A DNA stretch of 64,000 nt from Rhizobium esperanzae (GCF_014197615.1 NZ_JACIFY010000012.1:124001-188000); one strand, 5' to 3'; shown: positions 26,401 through 35,095, counted from the first letter of the stretch. Notes: generated from the letters alone by a model not told the origin. Program-made: numbers and translations.

Positions 26401-27065
26401 GTGAGCCTCTCGTCCATTCTTTCAAATTTGCCATGGCGCATCCGCCAGACGCGGTTCATCTTTGCCGCTACGCGCTCATCATGCGTGGCGATGATGATGG
26501 CGCCTCCAGTCTGCTGTCCCCAGGCAAGGAGCCGGTCAACCAGTATCGCAGCGCCAGCCTGATCGAGTTGGCCTGTCGGCTCGTCGGCGACAATCAATTC
26601 CGGATTGGTGACAATGGCACGGGCTACGGCGATCCGCTCGGCCTGGCCGCCGGAGAGCTGCTCTGGCAGCTTTCCCGCCAGCGCTTCGACGCCGAAAGTG
26701 GCAAGCGCTGCCAGGGCGCGCGCCTCGGCTTCGGAGCCGTTACCGAGAAGGATCGGTAGCTCGACATTTTCAAGGGTGGTGAGTGCAGGCATCAGGTTCG
26801 CGGATTGAAAGACGACGCCGATCCGCTCGGGGCGTAGTGTGTCGGGGGAGCCAAGTCCGGGCCATTCCATTCGTCCTGAGCTTGGGATGTCGAGCCCTGC
26901 GATCAGGTTCAAGAGCGTCGTCTTTCCGCAACCCGACGGTCCCACGATTGCAATGGTTTCCCCCGCGTTAATCTTGAAGGAGCATCCTTGAACGGCTGAC
27001 ACGACGCCCCGCTCACGCTGGAAGCTGCGCCAAAGATCGGCGGCCACAGCTAAGGTTCTAGCCAT
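26382..27065 (-). CDS. ABC transporter ATPase, LolD/MacB type (second)
   Basis: A 227-residue ATPase with Walker A GPSGCGKTT, signature LSGGQAERIAVARAI, Walker B LIVADEPT and an H-loop (IIATHDERV). ATG 27063-27065 is chosen; it overlaps the stop of the preceding ATPase gene, and longer upstream frames lack coding character. It powers the FtsX-type permease whose gene overlaps its end. Two different ATPases beside one fused permease suggest a heterodimeric nucleotide-binding pair. Confidence 0.85.
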   Translation of the reverse strand: MARTLAVAADLWRSFQRERGVVSAVQGCSFKINAGETIAIVGPSGCGKTTLLNLIAGLDIPSSGRMEWPGLGSPDTLRPERIGVVFQSANLMPALTTLENVELPILLGNGSEAEARALAALATFGVEALAGKLPEQLSGGQAERIAVARAIVTNPELIVADEPTGQLDQAGAAILVDRLLAWGQQTGGAIIIATHDERVAAKMNRVWRMRHGKFERMDERLTCTGTG

Positions 27066-27720
27066 GCACAATGCCTCCATCGCGGATGTCAATCGTGCGA
27101 TCGGCTCGTGCAGCGAGGGCAAGGCTGTGCGTGACGACCAGGACGGCAGTCCCGCTGCGACAAACTTCGACGAGGCGATCGATGACGAGCTGTTCCGTTG
27201 CTGCGTCGACTTCGGCAGTGGGTTCATCGCAGAGCAGGATCTGTGGTTTTGCGGCGAGCGCGACGGCTAGGCCAGCGCGTGCTGCCTCCCCCCCTGAAAG
27301 GTGGGCAGGTAATACGTCGGCGAGGCCATCAAGGCCCAGACTGCCGACAAGATCATCAATTTCGCCTGGTCGCCCATGGCCGGAAATCTCCATCTGGAGA
27401 CGGATGTTGGCTCGCACCGTCAGATGCTCGAACAGATTGCCGGATTGCATGAGCATGCCAAAATGACGTGCCCTAAGCCGAGCCCGCTCCGGCTCGGGGC
27501 GTCGGGTCATCCGCTCGCCCAGGACAGACACCACGCCGCCGTCCGGCTCATCGAGCCCGGCAAGGCAGGCAACCAGCGTCGATTTCCCGCTGCCCGACGG
27601 GCCCCTCAAAGCGGTGAATTCTCCAGCATCGAGCGCGATGGCAACCCCGCGTAAAGCCACGACTTCGTCGTCGCCTGCATGATAGAAGCGATAAAGCTCG
27701 GTCGCCTCCAGAACACGCAT
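27058..27720 (-). CDS. ABC transporter ATPase, LolD/MacB type (first)
   Basis: A 220-residue ATPase with Walker A GPSGSGKST, the LSGGEAARAGLAVAL signature and Walker B ILLCDEPTAEVD. The signature helix departs slightly from the consensus LSGGQ.QR. It starts at ATG 27718-27720, 4 nt after the upstream gene, and overlaps the next ATPase gene, so the four genes 28297 to 23746 form one operon facing the response-regulator gene. Confidence 0.85.
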   Translation of the reverse strand: MRVLEATELYRFYHAGDDEVVALRGVAIALDAGEFTALRGPSGSGKSTLVACLAGLDEPDGGVVSVLGERMTRRPEPERARLRARHFGMLMQSGNLFEHLTVRANIRLQMEISGHGRPGEIDDLVGSLGLDGLADVLPAHLSGGEAARAGLAVALAAKPQILLCDEPTAEVDAATEQLVIDRLVEVCRSGTAVLVVTHSLALAARADRTIDIRDGGIVHG

Positions 27721-27724
27721 GTGG

Positions 27725-28297
27725 TCATCTCCACTGCAAAGAGTTGGAGATCAACTGCCACTGGTCGACATTGTCTGCACCGGCCGGTGCGGCAAGATCG
27801 AGTGTGAGCGTCCTGCCACCCTTGAACAGAATGAAGCGCTCGTGCTCGAGCCTGATCTGCTTGTTCGTCACCGGATTTGGCGCGGAATTCGACACATAAC
27901 TGATGCGAACGGCCGGCCCGGCTGCGAGCTTTACATCCTTGACTGCGGTGACTTTGACGGCGTGTCCGGCCGTTTTGAGGTCCGGGATTTCGTGGGCCTT
28001 GGCTGAGGACGCTGTTGGAGGAGCACTCGCGGCGCCAAGGGTAACAACTAGTTCATCGTATTTATCTGAGAACCGAACGCCATGGTCGATCTCGGTGCGT
28101 GACCATCCTTCTGGCACCTTCAGAGCAAATCCGTCTGGAGAGGTGTAGGTGACGAAGACTTGATTATCCGGAATGTCACCCGGCGGGTTCGTCTCAGGCG
28201 CGACGAGTTTCTCCTGGGCCACAGCGGGAGGAAACGCGCCGGATGACACTATGAGCAGCAAGGCTATTGCGGCGGATATTCGATAGCGGATAGTCAT
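27725..28297 (-). CDS. Exported protein, first gene of the ABC operon
   Basis: A 190-residue protein with a signal peptide (ISAAIALLLIVSSGAFPPAVA) and GGAGCG ribosome binding site. The mature part contains FVTYTSPDGFALKVPEGWSR and VRISYVSNSAPNPVTNKQIRLEHERF. These are strand-rich segments of the kind seen in PsbP-like or DUF1795-type lipid- or protein-binding domains; the family is not certain. As first gene of an FtsX-type exporter operon, it may be the periplasmic partner. Confidence 0.65.
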   Translation of the reverse strand: MTIRYRISAAIALLLIVSSGAFPPAVAQEKLVAPETNPPGDIPDNQVFVTYTSPDGFALKVPEGWSRTEIDHGVRFSDKYDELVVTLGAASAPPTASSAKAHEIPDLKTAGHAVKVTAVKDVKLAAGPAVRISYVSNSAPNPVTNKQIRLEHERFILFKGGRTLTLDLAAPAGADNVDQWQLISNSLQWR

Positions 28298-28432
28298 GAT
28301 TTAACGCTCCTCTGCGGACTTGAGCAGGCATGTGACGCCAGCAGAATTAGGAGGGTCTTAGATGATCAGCCGTAGTGCAGTCGGCCTGCACCAAAATCTG
28401 TGCAGGTGGACGCGTTTAGGCTACTTTGACGC

Positions 28433-29089
28433 ATGCGTGTTCTTGTGATCGAAGATGATGTCATGCTTGGCCGGGCCCTCGTACAAGCCCTAGACGATGC
28501 CGGCATGTCGGTAGACTGGGTGCGGGACGGGCACCTCGGGGACGAAGCCATCGCGGTTGGCGGGCATGGTCTTGTGTTGCTCGACCTCGGCTTGCCCGGC
28601 CGTTCCGGCCTTGAGATTCTCAGCTCGCTGCGGGCAGCCGGCGACAAGAGGCCAATCCTGGTGATCACCGCTCGCGACGAACTCGACGATCGCGTCACGG
28701 GGCTCGACCTCGGGGCAGACGACTATCTCGTGAAGCCGTTCGAGGTCAAAGAACTGCTCGCACGCATGCGTGCGGTCTTGCGCCGGCACGGAGGTCAGGC
28801 GGTTTCTATCCTCTACACGAGCGAAATCGAGCTCGATCTATCTAGCCATGAGGTTAAATATCGGGGGTGTGGCGAAATATTGCCAGCGCGCGAATTTGCG
28901 CTGCTTCAGGCATTGCTGGAGCGCCCCGGAACCATTCTTTCGCGCACCCAACTCGAGGAAAGGCTCTATGGCTGGGGTGAGGAGGTGGAAAGCAACGCTA
29001 TCGACGTGCTGATCCACTACGTGCGACGCAAGTTCGACAAGGATATTGTACGCAACGTCCGAGGGGCAGGTTGGATGGTCCCCAAGTGA
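28433..29089 (+). CDS. OmpR/PhoB-family response regulator
   Basis: A 218-residue protein with a receiver domain (about 1-115) with acidic pocket EDD (7-9), phospho-acceptor Asp51 (LLDLGLPG) and the conserved Lys in DDYLVKPF. A winged-helix DNA-binding domain (about 125-218) ends in VRNVRGAGWMVPK. It is divergent from the FtsX-type ABC operon, with a 135-nt shared intergenic region where it probably binds. The kinase gene overlaps its 3' end. Confidence 0.92.
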   Translation: MRVLVIEDDVMLGRALVQALDDAGMSVDWVRDGHLGDEAIAVGGHGLVLLDLGLPGRSGLEILSSLRAAGDKRPILVITARDELDDRVTGLDLGADDYLVKPFEVKELLARMRAVLRRHGGQAVSILYTSEIELDLSSHEVKYRGCGEILPAREFALLQALLERPGTILSRTQLEERLYGWGEEVESNAIDVLIHYVRRKFDKDIVRNVRGAGWMVPK

Positions 29090-30405
29090 GAGGTACAACT
29101 TCGATCCGACGCACGGCTTTCTTATGGCTCGCCGGCTTGATGGCAACCATCGGCGTCATTGCGGCGACAACATCATACTTCCTCGTTCAGAACGAGGCAT
29201 CGGACTTCCTCGACAATCAGCTGCGGCAGATCGCAGTTTATATCGGGGATGCGCGTTCATCGCCAGAAACAGGTGCAGATAACGGCGCACCGCACGATCC
29301 CGAAGACGACTTCGTCATCCAGGTCTGGGATGCGGCCGGTCGGACGTTGCGACAATCGCATCCCGCCGTCGGTATCCCCCGCCAATCAGCGACCGGTTTT
29401 GCCGACGTTTCGACCGGCAGTGACAATTGGCGCGTCTACACGCTGGCCGCGCCGGATCGAACTGTTCAGGTTTCCCAGGATATGAGCGTCCGGCAGGAAC
29501 TGGCGGCCAATGCGGCGCTCCAGGCGGCACTTCCAATCATCGTTCTGATTCCGTTGTCATTGCTGACACTGAGTTGGATCATCGATCGGATCATGGCTCG
29601 ACTCAATCGCCTGGCCGTCGCGGTCGCCTCGCGAGACACGACGGTGGACAGCCCCGTTCCGACCGACGACGTGCCCGCCGAAGTCATTCCCTTCGTAAAT
29701 TCGATCAATCTGTTGCTCGCCCGTCTCCGTGCATTGCTGGAGAGGCAGCGGCGGTTTATTTCCGACGCGGCCCACGAATTGCGCACACCGCTCTCGGCGC
29801 TGCAAATTCAAATCGACAACCTTCGGCACGACGACCGGGATGGCCGATTTTCCAACCGTTTGACCGAGCTCGAAGCTGGAATCGGCAGAGCCACCAGCCT
29901 CGTGAGCAAGCTCTTGCGCCTTGCGCGCTACGAGGCTCACGAGACCGCGCCCGCGCCGCAGCCGGTCGACCTCGTCCAGCTTGCGCTCGACACCGTTGCG
30001 CGGCTGACCCCGCTCGCCGAGAGCCGGGAGATTGACCTCGGCATCACGCGCCGGGACAAGGCTATCATGATCGGTGCGCTGGCCGATTTGGAGATCATCC
30101 TTGACAATCTCGTCGAGAACGCCGTGCGGTACACTCCACCGGGTGGAACCGTCGACGTTGCGGTGGTCGTCGCTGGACAAGAAACACGAATCGAAATCCG
30201 CGACACCGGCCCCGGTATCGCGGAGGAAGAGATGCCACGCGTCTTTGAACGCTTCTTCAGGGCAAGGCGTGAGGATAGCGAGGGGAGCGGCTTGGGGTTG
30301 GCGATCGCAAAGGCGGCAGCCGAAAGGCAAGGTGTGCGGCTCACACTCGCCATGCGCGACGACGGGCCGGGCCTTGTCGCAAGTGTCATGGTGCGAACTG
30401 CCTGA
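29071..30405 (+). CDS. Sensor histidine kinase, EnvZ/QseC type
   Basis: A 444-residue membrane kinase. TTG 29071 (GAGGGG upstream) overlaps the regulator gene by 19 nt; GTG 29086 is an alternative. It has TM1 (LAGLMATIGVIAATTSYFLV), a periplasmic sensor of about 130 residues, TM2 (LPIIVLIPLSLLTLSWII), HAMP, a DHp with HELRTPLSAL, N-box DNLVENAVRY, and G-boxes RDTGPGIAEEEMPRVFERFF and SGLGLAI. The stop is 6 nt before the mipA remnant begins. It probably controls the divergent ABC operon, by analogy with exporter-linked systems. Confidence 0.92.
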   Translation: MDGPQVRGTTSIRRTAFLWLAGLMATIGVIAATTSYFLVQNEASDFLDNQLRQIAVYIGDARSSPETGADNGAPHDPEDDFVIQVWDAAGRTLRQSHPAVGIPRQSATGFADVSTGSDNWRVYTLAAPDRTVQVSQDMSVRQELAANAALQAALPIIVLIPLSLLTLSWIIDRIMARLNRLAVAVASRDTTVDSPVPTDDVPAEVIPFVNSINLLLARLRALLERQRRFISDAAHELRTPLSALQIQIDNLRHDDRDGRFSNRLTELEAGIGRATSLVSKLLRLARYEAHETAPAPQPVDLVQLALDTVARLTPLAESREIDLGITRRDKAIMIGALADLEIILDNLVENAVRYTPPGGTVDVAVVVAGQETRIEIRDTGPGIAEEEMPRVFERFFRARREDSEGSGLGLAIAKAAAERQGVRLTLAMRDDGPGLVASVMVRTA

Positions 30406-30411
30406 AGGCCT

Positions 30412-30589
30412 CCTGAGAGCAGGGCGGTCGACATTCGACGGTTCCGAACTGCAGGGTTTGCATTCGGTCCAGTGGAACTTGGACGTGGTGGGCGATGCCG
30501 CCGACAGCCCGATCACCTCGAGACTCGGCTCAGCCGACCAGAACGTCATCGGTATCGTGCTCAGCCGCTCCTTCCAGATCGGCTTTTGA
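30412..30589 (+). pseudogene. Deleted 3' remnant of mipA
   Basis: The plus-strand translation (GRSTFDGSELQGLHSVQWNLD joined to VVGDAADSPITSRLGSADQN and RSFQIGF) is the mipA gene of 19509-20333. It starts abruptly at 30412, and an in-frame deletion of about 348 nt removes the equivalent of 19884-20231. No start or signal peptide remains. It abuts the histidine kinase gene on one side and overlaps the cfa 3' end on the other. Confidence 0.85.
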
Positions 30590-30779
30590 ACTTTGCGCCG
30601 CCGCTTTCTCATGCTGGGCGATATAGTCCCGCGTCACGGGAATGGCGTCGTTGCGCTTGCTTAGCTGGATCTGGAAAACCACCAGATCCTCGTAGCGGAA
30701 GGCGGCTTCGGCGCTGGCAAGGTAGAATTCCCACATGCGGCAGAAGCGTTCGTCGTAAAGGGCGGCAGCCTCCTGCCAG
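30488..30779. repeat. Right copy of the mipA/cfa junction direct repeat
   Basis: Same-orientation partner of 20232-20525, about 94 % identical by eye. It is part of the intact cfa gene on this side and of the broken mipA copy. With the left copy it delimits the inserted segment of about 9.9 kb. Confidence 0.85.
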
Positions 30780-31870
30780 CGCGCCAGGAAGCGCTTCCGC
30801 CAATGTGCCAGCGTCCAAGCATAGTGCAGGCGCAGGACCTCGATATCGGCAACCGCAAGACCGGCTTTTTCAATTTCAGGGAGGATTTCCGACAGCGCGG
30901 GAATATAGCCGCCGGGAAAGATATATTTGTCGAGCCAAGGCGTGGTGAAGCCGGGTGTCGCCGAACAGCCGATCGTGTGCAGAACCATGATGCCGTCATC
31001 TTCCAGCAGGTCCGCACATTTCTCGAAGAAGGCGCGGTAGGATGCGAGGCCGACATGCTCGAACATGCCGACCGACACGATCCGGTCGAACCGTCCGCTC
31101 AGGCTGCGATAATCCTGCAGGGCAAACTGGATGCCCGCCTCCATCCGCTCGTGTTCGGCAAGCCGCTTCTGGGCGTAGTCATGCTGCTCCTGCGACAAGG
31201 TGATGCCGAGCACATGCCCGCCCTGCACATGCCTCGCCATGTGCAGGGCGAGCCCACCCCAGCCGCAACCGATATCGAGCACGCTCTTGCCGGGCCCAAG
31301 CTGCAATTTCGCGGCGAGATGCCGCTTCTTGGCGTGTTGCGCCGCATCGAGCGATTGGTCGGGGCTCTCGAAATAGGCGCAGGAATATTGCCGGTCCGTG
31401 TCGAGGAAGAGTTCGTAGAGCCGGCCGTCGAGATCGTAATGGTGGGCGACATTGGCTTTGGAGCGGGCCGGAAGATTGCGATGGCGGAAGATGCGCAGCC
31501 AGGTGCGGGCACGATCGATCAGCCTGGCGATGAGCGGATGCTTGGCGTTCTGCGCCTCACGCAGCATCATCGCCAGGAAGTCGTGGAGCGAGCCCTGTTC
31601 GATGAGAAAGCGGCGATCCATATAGAGTTCGCCGAGCCGCAGATCGGCATCGACGAGGAATGCCCATTGCGCCGCAAGATCGGCAAAGCTCACATGTATC
31701 TGCTCTCCGGATCCGTCGCCGAAGGAGAGCTGCTGCCCATTGGATGTTGTGACGTTGAGGCAGCCGCGGGTGACGATGCGCGCGAGCGCACGCTCCAGAA
31801 CCCGATTGCTGAACGCCGATGCAGCGCCCTTCGCATGACGGAGGATGAAATTCTGTGTTGGCTGCATCAT
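30530..31870 (-). CDS. cfa: Cyclopropane-fatty-acyl-phospholipid synthase (last gene of the lipid operon)
   Basis: A 446-residue cytoplasmic or peripheral membrane enzyme that transfers a methylene group from S-adenosylmethionine to acyl-chain double bonds. The N-terminal lipid-binding domain (about 1-120) is followed by VAHHYDLDGRLYELFLD, SAM motif I SVLDIGCGWGGLALHMA, and the family motifs MFEHVGLASY and DKYIFPGGYIP. Length is slightly above the Escherichia coli enzyme. The ATG overlaps the stop of the EamA-like gene (ATGA). The 3' end overlaps the mipA remnant by 60 nt. It may modify the product of the operon's desaturase. Confidence 0.9.
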   Translation of the reverse strand: MMQPTQNFILRHAKGAASAFSNRVLERALARIVTRGCLNVTTSNGQQLSFGDGSGEQIHVSFADLAAQWAFLVDADLRLGELYMDRRFLIEQGSLHDFLAMMLREAQNAKHPLIARLIDRARTWLRIFRHRNLPARSKANVAHHYDLDGRLYELFLDTDRQYSCAYFESPDQSLDAAQHAKKRHLAAKLQLGPGKSVLDIGCGWGGLALHMARHVQGGHVLGITLSQEQHDYAQKRLAEHERMEAGIQFALQDYRSLSGRFDRIVSVGMFEHVGLASYRAFFEKCADLLEDDGIMVLHTIGCSATPGFTTPWLDKYIFPGGYIPALSEILPEIEKAGLAVADIEVLRLHYAWTLAHWRKRFLARWQEAAALYDERFCRMWEFYLASAEAAFRYEDLVVFQIQLSKRNDAIPVTRDYIAQHEKAAAQSSKADLEGAAEHDTDDVLVG

Positions 31871-32298
31871 CGATCCTTGCTGACATGGGCGTGCGGCAGG
31901 ATCGGTCCGATATCATTGTCGCTGACGGAGCCCGTTTTTTCCGATGCGCCGGCGATCAGCCAGACGCCGGCGAGGATCAGACCGCTGCCGACGATCTGAA
32001 GGCTGACGATCGGTTCGCCGAAAGCAAACCAGCCGGTGGCAATGATCAGCACGTAGCTGATGCCGGAAAGCGGAAAGGCCTTGCTGAGGTCGAGTTCGGC
32101 AAGCACCGTCATCCAGATGAAGAAGCAGACGATCTCGACGACGATGGCTGCCAGGATCCAGTGCGAGGTCAGCGCATCCTCAAGCCAGGCCGTCCCCTCG
32201 GCATTGCCGAGCTGCGTCGCGCCAAGCTTGGTGAAGATCTGGAACAGCGTATTGAGGACGGGCACGGCAAGCCATGTCAGGCGCATCGACGTCATCAC
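31867..32298 (-). CDS. Small EamA/SMR-like membrane protein (first of two in the operon)
   Basis: A 143-residue protein with four predicted TM helices: LTWLAVPVLNTLFQIFTKLG, ILAAIVVEIVCFFIWMTVLA, FPLSGISYVLIIATGWFAF and VGSGLILAGVWLIAG. It ends in a polar tail. The fold is that of the DMT superfamily half-size proteins, such as SMR pumps and the ArnE/ArnF lipid-flippase subunits (motif LSKAFPLSGISYVL). A second protein of this type is encoded at 35092-35445, so the two may form a heterodimer. Both neighbours overlap it by 4 nt. Confidence 0.75.
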   Translation of the reverse strand: MMTSMRLTWLAVPVLNTLFQIFTKLGATQLGNAEGTAWLEDALTSHWILAAIVVEIVCFFIWMTVLAELDLSKAFPLSGISYVLIIATGWFAFGEPIVSLQIVGSGLILAGVWLIAGASEKTGSVSDNDIGPILPHAHVSKDR

Positions 32299-33437
32299 CT
32301 GGCCTCATCCTGCGAAAAGAGCGGGGAGACCAGGCGCAACAGCGCCTGCAGCAGCCGATTGCGGTGGCGGAAGAACATGGTGTTTGCCGTAAGCTGGCTG
32401 CCGAGCCGCACCTTGTTTTCATAATAGGCCTGGCCGCTCTGGTAGCGGGAAAGGCCATGATCGAGGCAATAGCGCAGATTGGTGAACCAGCTGAGGAAAT
32501 AGAGGTTGTAGGGCCGTCCTCGCTCGCCATCCATGCAGAAGAATTTGTCGATCGCAAGCTGCTCGTCGTGAACGATCAGGTTGGCGGCGAGCAGCTCGTC
32601 GCCGACGAAATAGAGAGCGCAGAACGAGCGGCCCGCCATGTGGGTGAGGATGCCTTCAAAATAGGCCGGCGTCAGTTCCTCGAACTGCCATTCGCTGCGA
32701 TTGCGCGTGTCGTGATAGAGCGCCATCACCCGGGGAAGCAGGTCGCCGATATCGGTTCTGATTTCGACCCTGACTGTTTCAAAGGATTTCAGCTTGCGCC
32801 GCATGTCCTTTCGAGTGCCCGCCGACAGCCGGGCCATATAGTCGTCGATGGTTTCGAAATCGATATCGAGCCAGGCGGACGGCAGGCCGCCGATGGCGGC
32901 ATAACAGCGTTTTGAAAACAGCGCGCCGAATTCGGCGGCAACCGGTGCCGGAATATCCTTGATCCCCGTCAGCGCACAGCACTCTTCGGCCGCAAGCGTC
33001 TCGAAGGCCGTGAGCAATTGTCCAAACAGCGCCTCGCGGCGCTCCTGCGGCACGTCGGCATGAAAGCCTATCGCGCCGGTTTCGGTGCAGGGCGAGCCAA
33101 GGCAGGCAAGGCGCAGAACGAGAAAACCCGATGCATGCTGACGCACGCGACGGATCAGCCGGCGCGGCATGCCCTCTTCCAGCGTGGTATCCAATGGATA
33201 GGGGCACAGGAAGGCCGGCATGGCGGCGCTGATCTTGCCGTCTTCCACGACGGTCAGGTAACGCCACTCGAAGTCGCCGATGCCGGCGCCTTCTATCGCC
33301 AGCAGGCAATCGTAATCTTCGACATGACCGCGGAAGCAGGCGTTCCACGCCTCGCGGCCGATGGCGCGGATCGTGTCGTAGACCTGGGTGACGGGCTCGG
33401 CGCGGGGAAAGGGACGTTTATGCGCGAATTGCAGCAT
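32295..33437 (-). CDS. FemAB/GNAT-like acyl- or aminoacyltransferase
   Basis: A 380-residue protein with a duplicated GNAT-type fold. The N-terminal half has IRAIGREAWNACF, FEWRYLTVVEDG and AMPAFLCPYPLD. The C-terminal half has RLSAGTRKDMRRKLKSFE, LYHDTRNRSEWQFEELTPAYF and HDEQLAIDKFFCMDGERGRPYNLYF, similar to BioF2-like/DUF482-type acetyltransferases. A substrate cannot be named; N-acylation of an amine from the operon's aminotransferase is inference. It overlaps the hydrolase gene by 20 nt and the next gene by 4 nt. Confidence 0.7.
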   Translation of the reverse strand: MLQFAHKRPFPRAEPVTQVYDTIRAIGREAWNACFRGHVEDYDCLLAIEGAGIGDFEWRYLTVVEDGKISAAMPAFLCPYPLDTTLEEGMPRRLIRRVRQHASGFLVLRLACLGSPCTETGAIGFHADVPQERREALFGQLLTAFETLAAEECCALTGIKDIPAPVAAEFGALFSKRCYAAIGGLPSAWLDIDFETIDDYMARLSAGTRKDMRRKLKSFETVRVEIRTDIGDLLPRVMALYHDTRNRSEWQFEELTPAYFEGILTHMAGRSFCALYFVGDELLAANLIVHDEQLAIDKFFCMDGERGRPYNLYFLSWFTNLRYCLDHGLSRYQSGQAYYENKVRLGSQLTANTMFFRHRNRLLQALLRLVSPLFSQDEAR

Positions 33438-34233
33438 GGCTTGCCTCGAAAAAATCCGCCGTGAAAGCCGCGACCTGCCGATGCTGGCGATCGAGATGGA
33501 TCATGTGGTAGCTGTCCTTGATCCATCTGAGTTCATGCGGCCCGCCAATATGCTCCGATATGTAGAGGGCATGTCTTGGATTGCTCAGATCGTCTTCTTC
33601 CGCATGCAGGATCAGCGTCGGTGTCTGGATCTGCGGCAGGGTTCCGCGAAGCGCCTTGCCCAGCCGGTGCATTTCGACGATGCCGCGGCCGGGGAATTTC
33701 TCGAGCATGCCTTCGCCTGCCATGCCTTCGACCATGCGTCGCATCCGCTCGTCCTTGATGCCGAGGGAATCATTCTCCCTGAAATTGAGACGATCGAGGA
33801 AAGGGATGCGCGACAACCATCCGATATGCGGCGACAGCAGCGTATAGTGCCGGGGCACATCCCAGCCGTCATAGTGGAAGCAGGGCGAATAGATGGCGAC
33901 CGCCTTGATCAGATCCGGCCGCTGCTCGGCTGCCAGCAGCGACAGCTTGCCGCCGACGCAGATGCCGGCCGCAAATATCTCCTGCGTTCGCTCTGCCAGG
34001 AATTCCGAGGCCCGCAGCACGCTTTTCAGCCAGTCTTCCCAATGCGTCCGGCGCAATGTCCTGATATCCTCTCCATGGCCGGCCAGCAGCGGCGCATGGA
34101 CGCTGTAGCCGCGACGGTTGAGCTGGCGGGCGACAAGCTTCATCTCGGCCGGCGCCCCGGTCAGGCCATGGATCAGCAGCACGCCTTTGCCATTCGTGCC
34201 TTCCAGGAAGAAACTCAATTCCTCAGACCTCAT
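33418..34233 (-). CDS. Alpha/beta hydrolase with a Cys nucleophile
   Basis: A 271-residue hydrolase resembling Est30-type carboxylesterases and monoacylglycerol lipases: oxyanion region LLIHGLTGAPAE, cap HEDIRTLRR-like segment, acid loop HAEEDDLSNP and a C-terminal His (DSYHMIHLDRQ). At the nucleophile elbow it reads AAGICVGGKLS, i.e. G-x-Cys-x-G with Cys92 (codon TGC) where these families have Ser. Cys occurs in dienelactone-hydrolase relatives. It overlaps the desaturase gene by 11 nt. Likely acts on acyl or thioester intermediates of the same pathway (inference). Confidence 0.8.
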   Translation of the reverse strand: MRSEELSFFLEGTNGKGVLLIHGLTGAPAEMKLVARQLNRRGYSVHAPLLAGHGEDIRTLRRTHWEDWLKSVLRASEFLAERTQEIFAAGICVGGKLSLLAAEQRPDLIKAVAIYSPCFHYDGWDVPRHYTLLSPHIGWLSRIPFLDRLNFRENDSLGIKDERMRRMVEGMAGEGMLEKFPGRGIVEMHRLGKALRGTLPQIQTPTLILHAEEDDLSNPRHALYISEHIGGPHELRWIKDSYHMIHLDRQHRQVAAFTADFFEASHAAIRA

Positions 34234-35095
34234 GCCGAAGCTCCGCCTCGCGGTTTTCCGGGGCCATGAAGCCGAACGCGTGGCAGGTGCTGATCACATG
34301 CGTGCCGGCTCTTTCCTGCTCGTCCTTGATCTGCTCGTGCAACGTCGCAAGTTTCGTCCAGTGGGTGCGCGGCCGGTAATGATGTTCGGCATGATAGCCA
34401 TTGCCGAACCACAGCCAGTTATAGAAAGGCTTGTGGCTGCTCACGCCCCAGGCAATCGGTTCGTCCGGATCGCCGTGAAGATGCTCGTAATAGCCGTTGA
34501 GCGACGACAGGCAGTTGCCGGCATAATAGAAGGGCACGAAGAACAGCACGGCCTTCCAGTCGTAGATCAGCGCAATCGCCGCCAGGCCGAGAAAGGCCAG
34601 CAGCTCGAAACGGCCCCACGCGGCATCGAAGGGACGCCGCTTGGCGATGGCCTGGTGAATATCGCCGAGACTGTCGCGGAAGAAGCTCTTCAGCGTATAG
34701 GACCAGACGTTTTCCGGCTCGCCGTTCCGGCCATGGCGATAGATCGACAGAAGATCGATCGTCTCGCCCTTGTCGTCCGGCCGGTCACTGTTGCCGGAGT
34801 GATGGCGCATATGCACCCAATGGTAGTAGGTCTGGGAAAAGCCGATCGCCACCGACTCCAGCAGGCTGAAGGCGTAGTTCATCCAATGCGGCTTGAAATA
34901 GGGAGTGTGGATGAAATTATGCGAGATGCTGTTGATGTTCCAGGATATCGACACGGCATAGAGGCAGCCGAGGATCAACGAGGCCCAGAGCGGCCGGCTC
35001 TGGAAGCCGACGATCAGGTAGACGTCGAAAACGAGATGCGCCACGGCGGCAAGCACGGGGGCGGCATCCCATCTGGTATGGGCAAAGATTTTCAT
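34223..35095 (-). CDS. Membrane fatty acid desaturase
   Basis: A 290-residue integral membrane di-iron enzyme. The three histidine boxes are intact: HNFIH (59-63), HMRHH (95-99) and HAEHH (235-239). Hydrophobic pairs at about 15-50 and 165-195 place the boxes on the cytoplasmic face. It introduces a double bond into an acyl or related chain, the substrate type needed by the Cfa enzyme encoded downstream. ATG 35093-35095 overlaps the preceding EamA-like gene (ATGA); longer upstream frames are shadows of that gene. Confidence 0.88.
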   Translation of the reverse strand: MKIFAHTRWDAAPVLAAVAHLVFDVYLIVGFQSRPLWASLILGCLYAVSISWNINSISHNFIHTPYFKPHWMNYAFSLLESVAIGFSQTYYHWVHMRHHSGNSDRPDDKGETIDLLSIYRHGRNGEPENVWSYTLKSFFRDSLGDIHQAIAKRRPFDAAWGRFELLAFLGLAAIALIYDWKAVLFFVPFYYAGNCLSSLNGYYEHLHGDPDEPIAWGVSSHKPFYNWLWFGNGYHAEHHYRPRTHWTKLATLHEQIKDEQERAGTHVISTCHAFGFMAPENREAELRHEV

